Positions 34,670 through 47,219 of a DNA stretch of 64,000 bases are shown here, one piece after another. This stretch comes from Triglochin maritima. Its lineage: Eukaryota > Streptophyta > Magnoliopsida > Alismatales > Juncaginaceae. The stretch spans positions 52,040,925 to 52,104,924 of the forward strand of contig OY821772.1 in assembly GCA_963682175.1 (NCBI GenBank), written 5' to 3'. How positions within the stretch are numbered: position 1 is the first letter of the stretch; each line of letters opens with the position of its first letter. Under the pieces are notes generated by a model. It ran no database searches, had not been told where the DNA came from, and saw nothing but the letters and a program-made list of their open reading frames with translations. The position numbers and the translations under genes are program-made.

Positions 34670-35503
34670 AATAAGATATTTGTATTTTTATAGACAAATG
34701 TTATCAACTCATACCAACTTGACCCGAAATTCAAATAAATTTTGAAACATCAGACAGGAGACAAAAATGAGAGTCAGCCTAGACCTTTGAGTGTCACAGG
34801 TTGGGACCACAAAAACAATAATAGTTTGATAATCTCTTTTAAGGGTCGTGTTATTAGGAATCTCCGTACGGTTTGATTTCGTAGACATCTGAAGATTTGG
34901 CTTCAAACATTTTTTCCAATTTTTTTTGGTTAAAGTAGTATTTGTAAATCTATAATCATTTTTGCTAGGCAGTAAACACTCTATTTTTATTCGAAAAATG
35001 AGATCAGCACATGTATTGTCGGCATGTCGGGTTTATTTTTGAAAACATGGAGTGCTACTCTTTTCGTATTCTCGAATTTGAACTCAATACCGGTGGTGCG
35101 TAGTTTAGGACGTCACACTCATACCTGAGATAATTCGGATTGTATTCAGTACTAAAAAAAACAGTAATCCAAGGCCATAATGGCATAATCAATAAAAGTG
35201 GGATACCTTAAAAAATCATATAAAAGTAGAGAGTATTTTATATCAAGTAATTTAGAAAATTAGCTTATCTATCAATAATGCATGTTAAATTGTTTGTGTC
35301 GGTTTTTCAAATTGGTGAATCCAGGATGGGCCAGCCGAGGATGAATGCAGACAGTGACTTTCGACGTGACTTTGCTTAGAAAAAGAAGTGGCATTCACAC
35401 ATTACATGTAGCTATTACGGCTAATGTGTGGCCAACCTTTTTTTTTTTTGGGTCTACGCTGTACCAATCTCATTTTAAATCCGGTATGGACTCTCTCAAG
35501 ACT
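34670..35503. other. spacer without a supported gene
   Basis: No domain-bearing frame. A possible decayed tRNA-like repeat on the minus strand near 35070-35140 is too weak to call. Confidence 0.45.
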
Positions 35504-35508
35504 AATAA

Positions 35509-35826
35509 TGTTGAATCTTTGAGCGGCCAAGGATAGATCCATATCTCGAGGTGTGGAGAAGAAGAGAAGAGGAAGAAGACGAGATTGAGATTTTTTTTTG
35601 TTATTACCTTCTGTTATGAACTGACTCAACTATTTATATTGGATTGAGTTAGTTGTAATCGAATCTAGTTAATTGGATATGGAATAAACATGAACCAGTT
35701 ATTACAATACATGATTTGATTGCTGGACTTATACATTCCTTACTCCAGTCTAGAATGAATAAAATGCAAATGATTACAACAAGACTCTAGTTACAGAATT
35801 GTGTAAGTAATGTTTGGAGTTCAACA
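35509..35826 (-). repeat. 3' LTR of Copia family D (318 bp)
   Basis: On the minus strand it runs from TGTTGAACTCC to AAAGATTCAACA. It is 25 bp shorter than the 5' LTR, mainly because a GAAGAGAAGAGGAAGAAGA-type stretch is expanded in the latter. Confidence 0.88.
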
Positions 35827-37842
35827 CTCCCCCTCAAGTTGGATTGTGAAGATCATGAACACCAAGCTTGGAAGTTAAGCATCTGAACATCTGTTTGCCC
35901 AAGGGTTTAGTGAACAAGTCAGCAAGTCGCTCTTTACTGCTGATATACTGAGTTTTGATGATCCCATTCTGAATCTTCTCTCTAATGAGGTGACAATCTA
36001 TCTCGATGTGTTTGGTTCTTTCATGATGTACAAGATTGACAACAATGTGAAGTGTTGCTTTGTTATCACAATATAGATATGTAGGATGATCATGAGAAAC
36101 ACCTAAATCTTGCAACAAAGAGATGAGCCAAACTACTTCACAACTGGCCACAACCATTGATCTATATTTTGCTTCAGCAGAAGATCTAGAAATTTGTTTT
36201 GCTTCTTTGTATTCCAGGAGACAAGAGAATGACTAAGAAAGATGGTATATCTTGTAATTGATTTTCTTGTGATTGGGCAACTTGCCCAATCAGAGTCACT
36301 ATATGCTCTGAGATGTAGGTTGGAATCTGAACTGAAGAATATACCTTGAGCAGGTTTGAACTTCAAGTATCTCACAGCTCTATGTGCTGCATCATAATGC
36401 TTCTTGCATGGGTTGTGCATGTGCTGACTCAATTGATTAACAACAAATGTGAGTTCTGATCAATCAGTAAAGCAATGCCAACAAGCCTTCTATATCTTGT
36501 AGGGTCCTCTAACACTTCTGCATTGATATTAAGTTTCGAATTTGTCTCCATAGGAAATTCAGTTGGTTTGCACCCCAAGCATTCCAGTGTCATGTAGTAT
36601 CTCAAAAGCATATTTTCGTTGTGACAAATGAATACCCCTGCTTGAGCGAGCAACTTCAATGCCAAGAAAATATCTGAGTTTTCCTAGGTCCTTGATGTGA
36701 AACTTAGTCTTCAACTTTTCTTGAATGTCATGTATTTTGTCTGAACTGCTTCTTGTGACAAGAATGTCATCTACATATACAAGTAAGATAGTGATATCAT
36801 CTCATTGCTTAGAGAAAAATAGAGAGTAGTCCGCAAACGACCGAGAAAAACCTACTTTAATAAGAAACTGAGAAAGTTTCTCAAACCAGACCCTTGAAGC
36901 TTGTTTAAGTCCATAAATGGACTTATTGAGTTTACATACAAGTTTTTGCTCCCCCTGAACCTTGTAACCGGTGGAACTTGCATGTAGACTTCCTCATGTA
37001 ATTCTCCATGCAAAAAGGCATTATACACATCTAACTGGTGGAGTGGCCATTTCTTTGCTGCTGCTAAGGCAATCGTCACTCTAACTATTGACATTTTGGT
37101 AACAGGAGCAAATGTCTCTTGGAAATCAATGTCATCTCTTTGGCTAAAACCTTTAGCCACAAGAAGGGCCTTGTATCTTTCCACTCACCCATCAGAGTTT
37201 AGCTTCACTTTGTAGACCTACTTACTTCCAATTGTCTTTCTTCCTTTTGGTAACTCAACCGGATTCCTAGTGCGGTTACTTTTTAAACCTGCAATTTCTG
37301 TCTGCATAGCAGACTGCCATTTTGGATCTTGTTTTGCTTGGGCATAGGTATGTGGTTCAACTATTGATGTAACATTAGAAAGAAAAGATATGTAGGCAGA
37401 AGAAATGTGATTGGTCGATAAACGATTAGAAATAGGATATTTGATACATGTCATGTTAATTTCCTTGCTCGAATTGGATGCTTGAGATTGGGTATGTTCT
37501 TGGACTGTAGGACAAATAAAATCTTTCAAGGTGGAGGGTGGTTTGGATGTTCTGGTGGATTTTCTGGTGGGTGGTGGGTTTTGTGGGTTTGTAGTTGGTT
37601 GTTCTATATTTGGAGTTTGGGTATCTAGACAAATATTTTTGGGTGTTGGAGGTGGTTGAAATGGTTCAGGGGATAAGTTGTTGATAATGTTGGTGAGTTA
37701 GGGGATCAAGAGACATATTATAGTCCAAGTCAGTGATGCAGTTGGGTATAACAACAACAAGAGAATCAGTATAGATGGAATTGATGAAAGGAAAAATATT
37801 TTCATGGAAAACCACATTCCTACTGACTGTGGATGTCATATA

Positions 37843-39451
37843 TGTAGGATCGTGTGGGTTATGGGTCCACTAATCACTAATTAAGCTAATCACCTATTGA
37901 ACCCTAATTAACTACTTGGTTGATCGATCAAAGAAATGCAGCGGAAATTAAAAACAAATCAATCACAAGTAGGAAAGCAATGCAAACCACACAACGACGC
38001 GTCGGATTTACAGAGGTTCGGCCGCGCCTACGTCCTCTCTTGCAAGCCCCTCTCGAATCTCCGTTCGAGCCCCTCTTGCGTCTTCACTATGCCTCCCCGT
38101 TCCGGGCCGGGAGCAACGCCTTTTACAAGTCTTCAAGCTCGCGAACAACCCTCGCCGAGCTTGGCACCACCTCTCACAACCCGAGAGGATCACTTCGGGC
38201 TTTCACCGAAATCTCTACTTCTTTGTCTTGGGCTTTCACCAAGACCCTTGCTCACTTTGTCTTGGGCTTTCACCAAGACCCTTCCTCTCTTTACAACAAT
38301 GGTGACTGAGTGGAACTCACTCTCTAATTGAGCACAACAATTGCTAGATGATTGTGTGATGAAGGATGTGGAAATTAGGCTTTGGAATCACTAATTGGGA
38401 GCTTTGAGGTTGTGGAAAATCTCACTATAAGTTTGACACTTTGGAATTGTGAAATCTTATGGAAAACTAAGTGTGAACCTCTATTTATAAGCTCCTAAAG
38501 ATTTCTAGCCGTTTGGACAAGATTTGATTGGGTTTTGTGCAAGATACACAAAACAGAAAATCGGGTTCAGAAATCTGTCCAGAAACGGTCGACCGAAAGG
38601 TGTATCGGTCGACCGAACCCTTGAGTCTGTTGATGGATCGGTTGACCGAACATAGGTACTGGTCGACCGAATCACTTAAGTTCTATAGGTCAACGGTCGA
38701 CCGAGCAGGTACCGGTCGACCGAACTACTGGGTTCGGTAAAGAGAAATCTTGATCGGTTGGACAAACTTGTGTCGACCGATAGCAGGTAGATTTTACCTA
38801 TTTGAACGGTCGACCGAACTAGGCAAATGGTTCGACCGGTTCTAATGTATATGGGGGTGTATATTGAGAAAAATGTGTATACGACCGTTGTATAATACGA
38901 CAAATAAAACGGTCGTATTTTTACCAGAAATGGCAAACGAAACGGTCGACCGAAGGTCTACCGGTCGACCGAACAGGTCTGGGTAATCGGTTAAATAGAT
39001 GTGTGATCGGTTGAACGGATTGGTCTGGTATAACAAAAATTGTGTATAACCGGTCGACCGAAAGGTGAACGGTCGACCGAACTCAGGTAGACTGGCGACC
39101 AATGTTTTAGGTGTTTAGGTGATCTAATGGAGTCCAAATTATATGATATTTTGTGTGTGACTCCTAAAAGGAACCTAGTGTGTGAATGCATGCATATTAG
39201 CTTAAGTTATGCTCAATTTACATAAGTTCCTAATTCTCAAAGAAAGGAAAAATTACATGTCTTCAATCCTAGCTTGATTACATGTCTTGACTTGACTTGA
39301 TTTTTCTTCTTTCTTGAGTCTTGATCACCTGTAGATGTTAGCACAATATAATATGTATACTATTATACTACATGTGCTAATCTACATGTCCTTATTAAGA
39401 TTAGGTTTAATTACATCATCAAAATACGGATTAAGGCCAAAAAAGCCAACA
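37843..39451 (-). repeat. family B LTR without internal region, minus strand
   Basis: The inverse of the family B LTR: starts on the plus strand with TGTAGGATCGTG and ends AAAAAGCCAACA. It contains the palindrome array (about 38585-39078) and inverse TATA box (38482-38490). No family B gag is adjacent. The right flank runs straight into the TRIM at 39452. Confidence 0.88.
38585..39078. promoter_or_regulatory. CGGTCGACCG palindrome array in the family B LTR
   Basis: About 16 full or variant sites on the plus strand, most followed by AA (CGGTCGACCGAA). In LTR orientation the array ends about 95 bp upstream of the TATA box, as in the other copies. Confidence 0.6.
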
Positions 39452-39856
39452 ATTCTTCCCCCGGTAGCGCAGAGCCCCAAACTAAGCGTCGGGTGGACAT
39501 GAGGGGCTGCACGTTTGTGCCAACGAGCTGGGATGTTAAGCCCATGAGCCCAAGAAATTGCTGGGGCCCATACCCCAACAATCCCCCCCCCCCAGAATTT
39601 TACATCCGTGCAGGGGTAAGACTCGAACTCGTGACCTCGCTCTGATACCAGTTGACCAGGACCTTCGCCCAGTTGACTTTGCCACTCCACTAAAAGCAAT
39701 TGCTGTTAGTGAGGGGGTCAACTAAACTATTCTTCCCCCGGTAGCGCAGAGCCCCAAACTAAGCGTCGGGTGGACATGAGGGGCTGCACGTTTGTGCCAA
39801 CGAGCTGGGATGTTAAGCCCATGAGCCCAAGAAATTGCTGGGCCCATACCCCAACA
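39452..39856 (-). mobile_element. TRIM-like element abutting the family B LTR
   Basis: A direct repeat of about 128 bp (39452-39580 and 39729-39856) flanks a 148-bp internal part that contains TGGTATCAGAGC on the minus strand (39639-39650) and a polypurine tract of G residues (39581-39595) next to the left copy. It begins TGTTGGGGTATGGG on the minus strand. The true LTR may be longer (about 206 bp, to the primer-binding site), with the second copy cut off by the family B LTR. Confidence 0.65.
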
Positions 39857-40939
39857 ATATACCTTATATCCTTTATGACCTAAGGGATATTCCACAAATA
39901 CTCCCTTAATGGCTTTGTCACTAAACTTATCTTTGGGATCAGGATGAGTAACAAAGCAAAGGCAACCAAAACATTTCAAATATGCATAATTGGGTCTCTT
40001 TGACAAGAGAATTTCACAAAGACTCTTATTCCCTAAGATTTTACTGGGAATCTTATTAATCAAAATGCATTCCTCCCAAAACCTTATAAGCATGTTGGCT
40101 TGGAATTTCAAGGCTCTAGCTACCTCTAAAATATGCTTGTGTTTCCTTTCCACAATCCCATTTTGCTGTGGGGTATGTGGACAAGATTTTTGATGGAAAA
40201 TACATTTCTCTGCTAGGTAATTCTACAGGTCATGACAAAGAAATTCCATGCCATTATCACTTCTAATGCATTTGACTTGTTTGTTGACATGCATTTTAGT
40301 ATGCTAGTGATGATTTTTTTTAAAATCCCACTAGTTTAAGACTTCTTTTTCATAAGGAACACCCATGTCACTCTACTAAAATCATCAACCACAGTAAGGA
40401 AGAAATGATATCCATTATGAGTAGAGTTTGAATATTTTCCCCCATACATCACAATGAAGAATTTCAAAAATACAGGAAGTGTAACTTGAGCTGTTTACAA
40501 AGGGTAACTTCCCTTGTTTAGCTAGAGGACAATGTTCATAGAAAATAAAGGATCAAAAGAAATCCTGGAAACATATTTGGCTATTTCTTGAAGTCTTTGG
40601 TTTGAAGGGTGGCCAAGTCTTCTATGCCAGAGGTTTTGGTTTGTCTGGGTGGTGTTGGTAGCATAAAAATTAGGTTTTGAGCCTTCTTGAAGAAGATAGA
40701 CTCCATCCAAGCACGTACCCCATCCAATCATCCTCTTTTGAACAAAGTCCTGAATTATGCAAGCGTCAGGTTTAAAGTTGACAAAAAAGTTCAGGTCTTT
40801 TCCTAATTTGCTAACTGACATGAGGTGAGCATCAAAGTCAGGAACAAGTAGCACATTTGTGAGTTTTATGTTTGGTGTGACATTGACATATCCTATAGTC
40901 TCCACTTTAACTACACTACCATTAGGTAACCTAACTGGG

Positions 40940-41070
40940 TAGGGGTGTAAACGGGGCGGGTAATACCCGTATACCCGGTCACCCGCCCCGAGCGGGTACG
41001 GGTATGAGCACAAAAAGTCATACCCGTTTAAAAATTCAAACCCGTATACCCGTACCCGTATACCCGTACT
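40940..41070. mobile_element. left part of a hAT MITE (truncated duplicate)
   Basis: Begins TAGGGGTGTAAACGGGG after TAACTGGG (40932-40939) and repeats CGGGTATACCCG units. It is cut at 41070 by a Gypsy LTR. It duplicates the first part of the intact element at 42608. Confidence 0.8.
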
Positions 41071-42543
41071 TGATTGTTCGTTTTATTTAAACCGCAAGTG
41101 CACGGCCGCGTTGAAGCGGTGGCACATACGGGTCGTCCACTGTGAGGTGTGTCGACGTTTGGTTTGTGTGAAGGCGAGTGGTAAAAAATGGAGAGAAATG
41201 TTGATTACACTAAACTACACTAAGATGCAAAAAGGAAAGGAAGAGAAGCAATAAAACTAAACCCCATAAGGGGTAGAGAAATAATGTGAATAGAAAGATG
41301 TGTGTGTGTGTTGAATTAAGCTCTTCACAACATGTAGTGCATGAAATCATAAAACTACATCCAACTTTGCCTCAACATGAATTAAGATAAGACTACATCA
41401 TTAAAACATACAAGACAATAATTGGAATGAAGCTAAATGAACTCATGTATAAAGACTAGACCCTACTATGCCTCCACATGAATTAAGATAAGACTACATC
41501 ATTAAAACATACAAGACATTAACTAAGGTAAAGGCAACAATAGTACATACACTACAAATTGTGTTTTCAATATTAATTCCATCAATATCCTAACCCTATC
41601 ATTCCCCATAAAATAGGTCCACTAATCAAAGCATATGCTAAGCTTCATTCAAGAGCATTAACATATCAAAGATAAGAGTGAAAACCCATTAGATGGTTAT
41701 GGAAATCATATAAAGCTCAAGGGATTAAGATAACACACACTTAATACATTACATGATCATATCACATATTTCTCCACCCCCAAATGGGGATGGAACTACT
41801 CACACATATTTAAACTAACTACAAAATGAAGCATTATACTGAAATGAAATTACCCTAAGAAAGCAAGAAATATTAAAGAAGCTTAAAAGGAAAGGAAAGA
41901 CTAAACAAGCATGCACAAATTAAAAGACAACATTAAAAGAAACTAGAAGAATTATTTTATTAACAAATGACTCACATTGAAGGTAGCATTCTTCTCCACC
42001 TTGAGTTTTTACTCCAAGGCTCACTCCTTAGTAGAGAGAATGCTACCAAAGAGGGAGATGGATACAATAGAAGGTGAAGAGTTCTATTTATAAGCATGGA
42101 AAAAGCTAATCCGGGACAATCCCCCGATGTGGAACTAAACCAATACCAAAAATAGCCTAAACAAAATTGGCGGTCTATAAGGCCCAGATCCGTCTGCTTT
42201 TTGTATTGGGCTTTGCGTGAAGTATTTCTTGGTCTTGGATGCATCTACTTGGTTTGTTGGAGCTCCGACCCGAATCGAATTGCCAAAATACTCCCCATGA
42301 TGGTGTGAAGTTTCCTGTTTTGCTCTTAGGTCCTTTGGTCTTACGATCAGGTCCTTCTCCCTTGCATCTTAGTCCCCAGGTCTCACAATTAAGTCATTTT
42401 TCCTGCTTTTGGGTCCTTTCATGGCTCTTCTCTTCAAACCTCTTTATTCCTGAAAACTAAACATAAAACTCGTCACGTAGCATTGCTTAGGTGTAAGATA
42501 ATGGATATAAGATACAAATATAAGCATGAAATGATGTCAATCA
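41071..42543 (-). mobile_element. solo LTR of an Athila-like Gypsy element
   Basis: 1473 bp bounded by TGATTG and CAATCA. It contains ACCGCAAGTGCACGG and GGCACATACGGGTCG, motifs shared with the LTR at 58581-59786, which fixes it as the same broad family on the minus strand. Flanking pentamers differ (GTACT left, TGTGA right), and about 195 bp of local sequence is repeated on both sides. Confidence 0.75.
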
Positions 42544-42607
42544 TGTGACATTGACAGATCCTATAGTCTCCATTTTAACTACACTACCATTAGGTAACCT
42601 AACTGGG

Positions 42608-43061
42608 TAGGAGTGTAAACGGGGCGGGTAATACCCGTATACCCGGTCACCCGCCCCGTGCGGGTACGGGTATGGGCACAAAAAGTCATACCCGTTTAAA
42701 AATTCAAACCCGTATACCCATACCCGTTTGCCCGGTTAATAAACAGGTCGGGTACGGGTATACACATTACCCGTACCTGTTTACCCGTATACCCGTTAAG
42801 ATATATTATATATTTTTATATATTTTATATGTTATATATTATATATAATATATATTATATATACTACATATTATATTTTTATATATTATACCCGTTATAC
42901 CCGTTTACCAGCCCCGTACCCACTAACTTAATAGGTACGGGTCGGGTACGAGTATTCATGTTTTTTCCGGGTATATACCCGTACCCATACCCGCTAATTT
43001 AGCCGGGTACGGGTACGGGTAGGGGCATACTCGACCCGTACCCGACCCGTTTACACCCCTA
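42608..43061. mobile_element. complete hAT MITE with CGGGTATACCCG arrays
   Basis: The 16-bp ends TAGGAGTGTAAACGGG and CCCGTTTACACCCCTA match but for one base. An exact 8-bp TSD TAACTGGG lies at 42600-42607 and 43062-43069. The interior is repeated CGGGTATACCCG plus an AT-rich centre. It is inserted in the Copia D protease/GAG-pre-integrase region. Confidence 0.92.
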
Positions 43062-44275
43062 TAACTGGGATTGGTTGTGGTAATGATTTCGTATTGTAAA
43101 ATAGTTTGGGATTGAGACACATATGGTCTGAGGCTCCTGAGTCAATGATCCAACTATCTTTCTTAAAAGAAAAATGGCAAGAGGATATACCTGCAACATT
43201 AGCAGTAACTTCAACTTGGCTCATATTTGAGTTACCGTTCAGAAGTGCCAGCAACTGGTTGTATTGGTATTTGGTGAATGTAGGTGTATCACTCTTACTT
43301 TCTGCTGTCATGGACACATTTTGAACGTCCTTGTACTGACCCTTGCTATTGTTTCTCTCTTGAGGCTTGTTGTTTCCATTGGTTTTGTTGCTCTTTGGTA
43401 ACCAACCAACCAATAACAAGTCTCTTTGGTTTTTTGCAGTTTGTGCAGGTTCATTTTGATTTGTTTTGACTCATTCCGCCTGCAGTCTTCACATTCTGAC
43501 CAAAATTTGCAGCTAATGCAGAACTTTCTAGATTGTTTGAAGGATTAACTCCTCTTTTCCTTTCTTCCTGTAAGAGTAGAGCACATGCCTTGCTCAAATT
43601 TGGGATAGGTGTCATTAAGAGAATTTGGCTCCTCACATTGACATAAGACTCATTCAACCCCATTAGGAACAACATCATTTTCTCTTCTTATTCCCTTTCA
43701 AGCAATTCCTTCATTCCTCCACAGTTAGATTTTGGAGGTGTTACGTATGTACTGAGCTCATCCCATAGTTCTTTTAACCTTCCATAATAGTCACTAATGC
43801 TTCTTGATTCTTGTGTCAAGTTACAAATAGCACTCTTAACCTGCAAAATTCTACAAGCATTCTGTTGCAAGAATCTTTCTTCCAGATCAAGCCACACATC
43901 TGATGCCTTGTTGGTGTATATCACACTACCAACTAAATCTGGAGAAAGTACATGGTCGTTGCACCTACTCCAATCACATGCTCTTTTGGCGATTGTAGAA
44001 GCAGAGGTTGTTTTAGGGTTCCATCAACGAATCCAAGCTTGTTCTTGGCATTGAGAGTGATGTGCATCGATCTCCTTCATGTACCATCGTTTTCACCGTT
44101 CAGTTTTGAAGAAACTAAAAGAATTCCATGATTATCCGACGATTGGAGGTGATAGGGGGAGTATGGATTAGAGACGTCCGTCGAATCTTGCTTCTCAGTT
44201 GTCATCCTCAAATTAGGTCTCCCAATCGGCTTTGGTTCGGGTTATACGCGGAAACGAACGAGTGCTCTGATACGA

Positions 44276-44618
44276 TGTTGAATCTTTGAGCTGCCATGGA
44301 TGGATCCATATCTCGAGGTGTGGATGAGAAGAGAAGAGGAAGAAGATGGGAGAAGAGAGGAAGAAGATGAGATTGAGATTTTGTCTTTTTTGTTATTACA
44401 TTCTGTTACGAACTAACTCAACTATTTATATTGGGTTGAGTTAGTTGTAATCGAATCTAGTTAATTGGGTATGGAATAAACCTGAACCAATTATTACAAT
44501 ACATGGTTTGATTGCTGGACTTATACATTCCTTAATCCAATCTAGAATGAATAAAATGCAAATGATTACAACAAGACTCTAGTTACAGAATTGTGTAAGT
44601 AATGTATGGAGTTCAACA
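44276..44618 (-). repeat. 5' LTR of Copia family D (343 bp)
   Basis: Same ends as the 3' LTR (TGTTGAA and TTCAACA), followed on the minus strand by the altered primer-binding site. Confidence 0.88.
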
Positions 44619-44623
44619 AATAA

Positions 44624-45538
44624 TCTTCCAAATGTTTCTACCCAATCTCATTTAAATCTGTATTATCTTAAGACTAATAATTGTCCAACTCTGTTACCCT
44701 AGTTATAGATGAGAACTACTTTCAATAACAACAGTTTGAAAAGAAGAAAATAATTTATCACCTCTTAACATAAATGTCTAATAGTGGTGTCCATCCTTTT
44801 TGGAGGAACTTGTCCTTAACTCATTTAACGTTGAAGTTCACAGAAACTTCAAAACTAGTCGCACTAGCGTGATTTCATTCCCATGTCCATTTCATTCTGG
44901 CGTTAACTACAAGTGACAAAAAATGGATGGATATAAACAAGGTGCAAACATGAATTCGGAATTAAGTGGATATCATCAATGTAAAACCCTTTCATAGGAG
45001 TCGCCGCCGAAATTACATCTTTAGATACTAAGGAGGCCTGGATAAAGAATGAGTCATTATAGGAGGACATGGGGCGTCCAGGATGCGCTATGTTAGACCA
45101 AGATCCTAATTAAAGGGAACTAAGTGTATTTAAGGGTGACCAATGGGTTTGGAGGTGTTGATATCCTATTAGTAGAGGTTGAGGTGCTAGCAAATGAGTG
45201 GAGGCTTTAGAGGTGGGAGTAAAAGTAAGTATATATATGAGATAAGATGGTGAAATCGGGAGAAAAAGAAAAAGATTAAGTGAAATAAGATTTTGCTTCG
45301 ACGTGAAGAAAGAGGTTGAGTGAGAGTGTGTTGAGAGGGAACCAAGAGAAGAAGAAGCAGGAGATAGACAGGAGGTAAAGGAGAAGATCACCGTCGACGC
45401 TTAGAGTTGTGTCGATCGTGAAAAATACATGTCAAGTTCGATGAGTAACTCACACTAGGTGTGTAAGAGAATTGGGTCGTCACCGGAGGTCAAGACCTCG
45501 TCAGAGGCAACTTACAACAGGGTTGTTGTAGGTTAACG
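44624..45538. other. spacer without a supported gene
   Basis: No recognisable coding sequence. The stretch 44638-44685 resembles the DNA left of Copia D (about 35462-35510), a short direct duplication of the insertion neighbourhood. Confidence 0.45.
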
Positions 45539-46046
45539 ATCGACCAATGTTGGTGTTGGTCGACCAGTCGTAGTATAAAAGTTAGATTTTTACTCACACC
45601 GGTCGAACGATGTCTGTTGGCGGTCTACCGATTGTGCATATTTTACGGGAAGAAGCAGACACTGTTAGTTTCAGTCGGAGGAGACTCATTTGTCGTTCGA
45701 CCATTTGAATTGAAGATAAGTTGGTTTGGGCGTAGACCATCAAACGGTCGACCACCCTAGTCTTTCGTTCGACTGTTAACTTAAGTGAACTTAATCTATG
45801 TTCGACCAATTCATGTATATTGTTCGACCGATTATGTATGGAAGAATGTAGGCGATTCTTGTTATTTTTGGTCGGACGAGACCCTTCGTCATTCGACCGT
45901 TGATATGAATATTATAATGGTTTTAGACCCCAAAACGGTTGACCGTTCTTGTGTTTTTGTTAGACCGTTTGAGTCACAGTTTAAACGTTAGTTTGGTACA
46001 ACTATCAACCGGTCGACCACCCGACCATTTTCGATCGACCGTTGAT
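45539..46046. repeat. decayed LTR with degenerate GGTCGACC sites
   Basis: At least twelve degenerate copies of CGGTCGACCG (for example GGTCGACCAG, CGGTCGAACG, CGGTCTACCG, CGATCGACCG) at spacings like those of the young LTR arrays. No LTR ends could be assigned. This is probably an old relic of the same class of LTR. Confidence 0.5.
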
Positions 46047-46129
46047 GCTCAAATTTAGTTATATTATTTTACGAGTGATGGTTCATATTATTTTCCATAC
46101 TCTATAATGTAGTGTTGTTACGCAACCTT

Positions 46130-46977
46130 GTGGCGCGAGGAGACTACCCATCCTTTATGGCGGCGGAGTTGACCGCCTGGATTGCCATTCGGCAAAAGTA
46201 TGTCAGCTTGTGTTAGCAATTATATGTCAGCTTGTGTGAGCATTTGAGGTATCAACTTGTGAGAGCAGCCTATGGTTCAACTTTTGTGAGCATACCTCCG
46301 TACTACAATATGTGGATGTGATGAGTACCGTGTGGGCCCCGATGTGATTGACGATATTGTTGTCTTCAATCCCCTGTTAGGAAAGCTTTATGTTGCATTA
46401 TTATATGCAATGTATACTAGTATGATAGGTTTCATGTATGGTACGTCATATACATGTAGGAGACTTGGTTTACGAGATTTCCTTATGGAAACATAGGGAT
46501 TGTGTCATGTTGTTTTCAAGCCCAGAGCGACTTTGAGAGGTGGTGACTGAGGACGAGCACACTAGGACTAGATCCTCTAATCTCATTTTGAGGTTGTTAT
46601 GATTACTTGTGTATAATTCTTCTTGAGTGGACGTATTGGCGAGCAACGTACCAGCGCCTCGAAGACTTTTTTGAAAGGCCGCTGTGCCATGTCCCAAAGA
46701 AAGTTCTCGAGGACCTTGGCGTCGCGCGCGCCCACAAAAACTTGTGGTTCCCGCCGCTTCCTCTTCCGCGGCTCTCGGAACAGCTTGAGCTCGTCAGTAG
46801 TGTGCTCACCTCCTACAACATCTACTGTATTTTGATGTAATCATACTTTTGAAAATTCTTATGTAAATGGTGCACCAGTTGATGTATTATATGAGTATCG
46901 TTCTCGTGTTCTTTGGTTTGAATCTTGAGTTTAAAATTTTAATTTTGTTGTTGTTTTCAAGGATGTTACACGCTAAC
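46130..46977 (+). repeat. Gypsy LTR relic with degenerate short tandem repeats
   Basis: Four degenerate units related to TCAGCTTGTGTGAGCA occur at 46198-46290, and the region closes with AAGGATGTTACA, the same type of end as the solo LTR at 29950. The left end was not found. Confidence 0.4.
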
Positions 46978-47219
46978 TTTTTAAACATGATGTTTATCCT
47001 TCTTATATAGGAGGTTGTCCTTTTTAAACACAGAGTTTGTCCATCACTTGTAGTATTTTTCATCACTTTATGTGGTACATTTTTACACTTACGGTGGTCC
47101 CTTTTTAAACAATGGGTTTATCCTTTTACGGGCGTCAATGACGTCCGCATCTACTAAACATTTTTTCTAGTGGATGGTTGCACCGGAACCTTTTTACAAT
47201 TTACATCTCCACGCAGAGA

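Larger units (their letters stand above)
35834..44205 (-). pseudogene. Copia family D gag-pol, multiply broken
   Basis: Minus-strand fragments in order: gag start at 44205 (MTTEKQDSTDV), gag core 43924-43451 (DVWLDLEERFLQQN), protease 43419-43051 (WIIDSGASDHMC), GAG-pre-integrase 40930-40560 (NLWHRRLGHPSNQRL), integrase C-terminal part 40153-39862 (CFGCLCFVTHP), RT 37529-36852 ([32 protein letters not shown]), connection, and RNase H 36432-35834 ([42 protein letters not shown]). Stops and frameshifts separate most fragments, and insertions lie between protease and GAG-pre-integrase and between integrase and RT. The order matches autonomous Copia, so the parent was once complete. It is now non-functional. 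Confidence 0.87.
35509..44618 (-). mobile_element. Copia element family D with nested insertions
   Basis: Exact TSD AATAA at 35504-35508 and 44619-44623. On the minus strand: 5' LTR 44276-44618, PBS (TCGTATCAGAGC, one change from the standard) 44264-44275, gag, protease, GAG-pre-integrase, integrase, RT, RNase H, polypurine tract CTTGAGGGGGAG at 35827-35838, 3' LTR 35509-35826. Nested insertions are the TRIM/family-B composite (37843-39856) and a hAT MITE plus solo Gypsy LTR block (about 40940-43069). Confidence 0.9.

Noticed and set aside
39600..39670. tRNA-derived SINE (A box TGGTCAACTGG, B box AGTTCGAGTCT on the minus strand)
   Set aside because: The segment lies between two 128-bp direct repeats next to a G-rich polypurine tract and contains the Copia-type primer-binding site, so a TRIM explains it better; a SINE origin is not fully excluded.
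46623..46835. 70-codon Arg/Ser-rich plus-strand frame
   Set aside because: Overlapping frames on both strands and no domain; probably part of the LTR relic.
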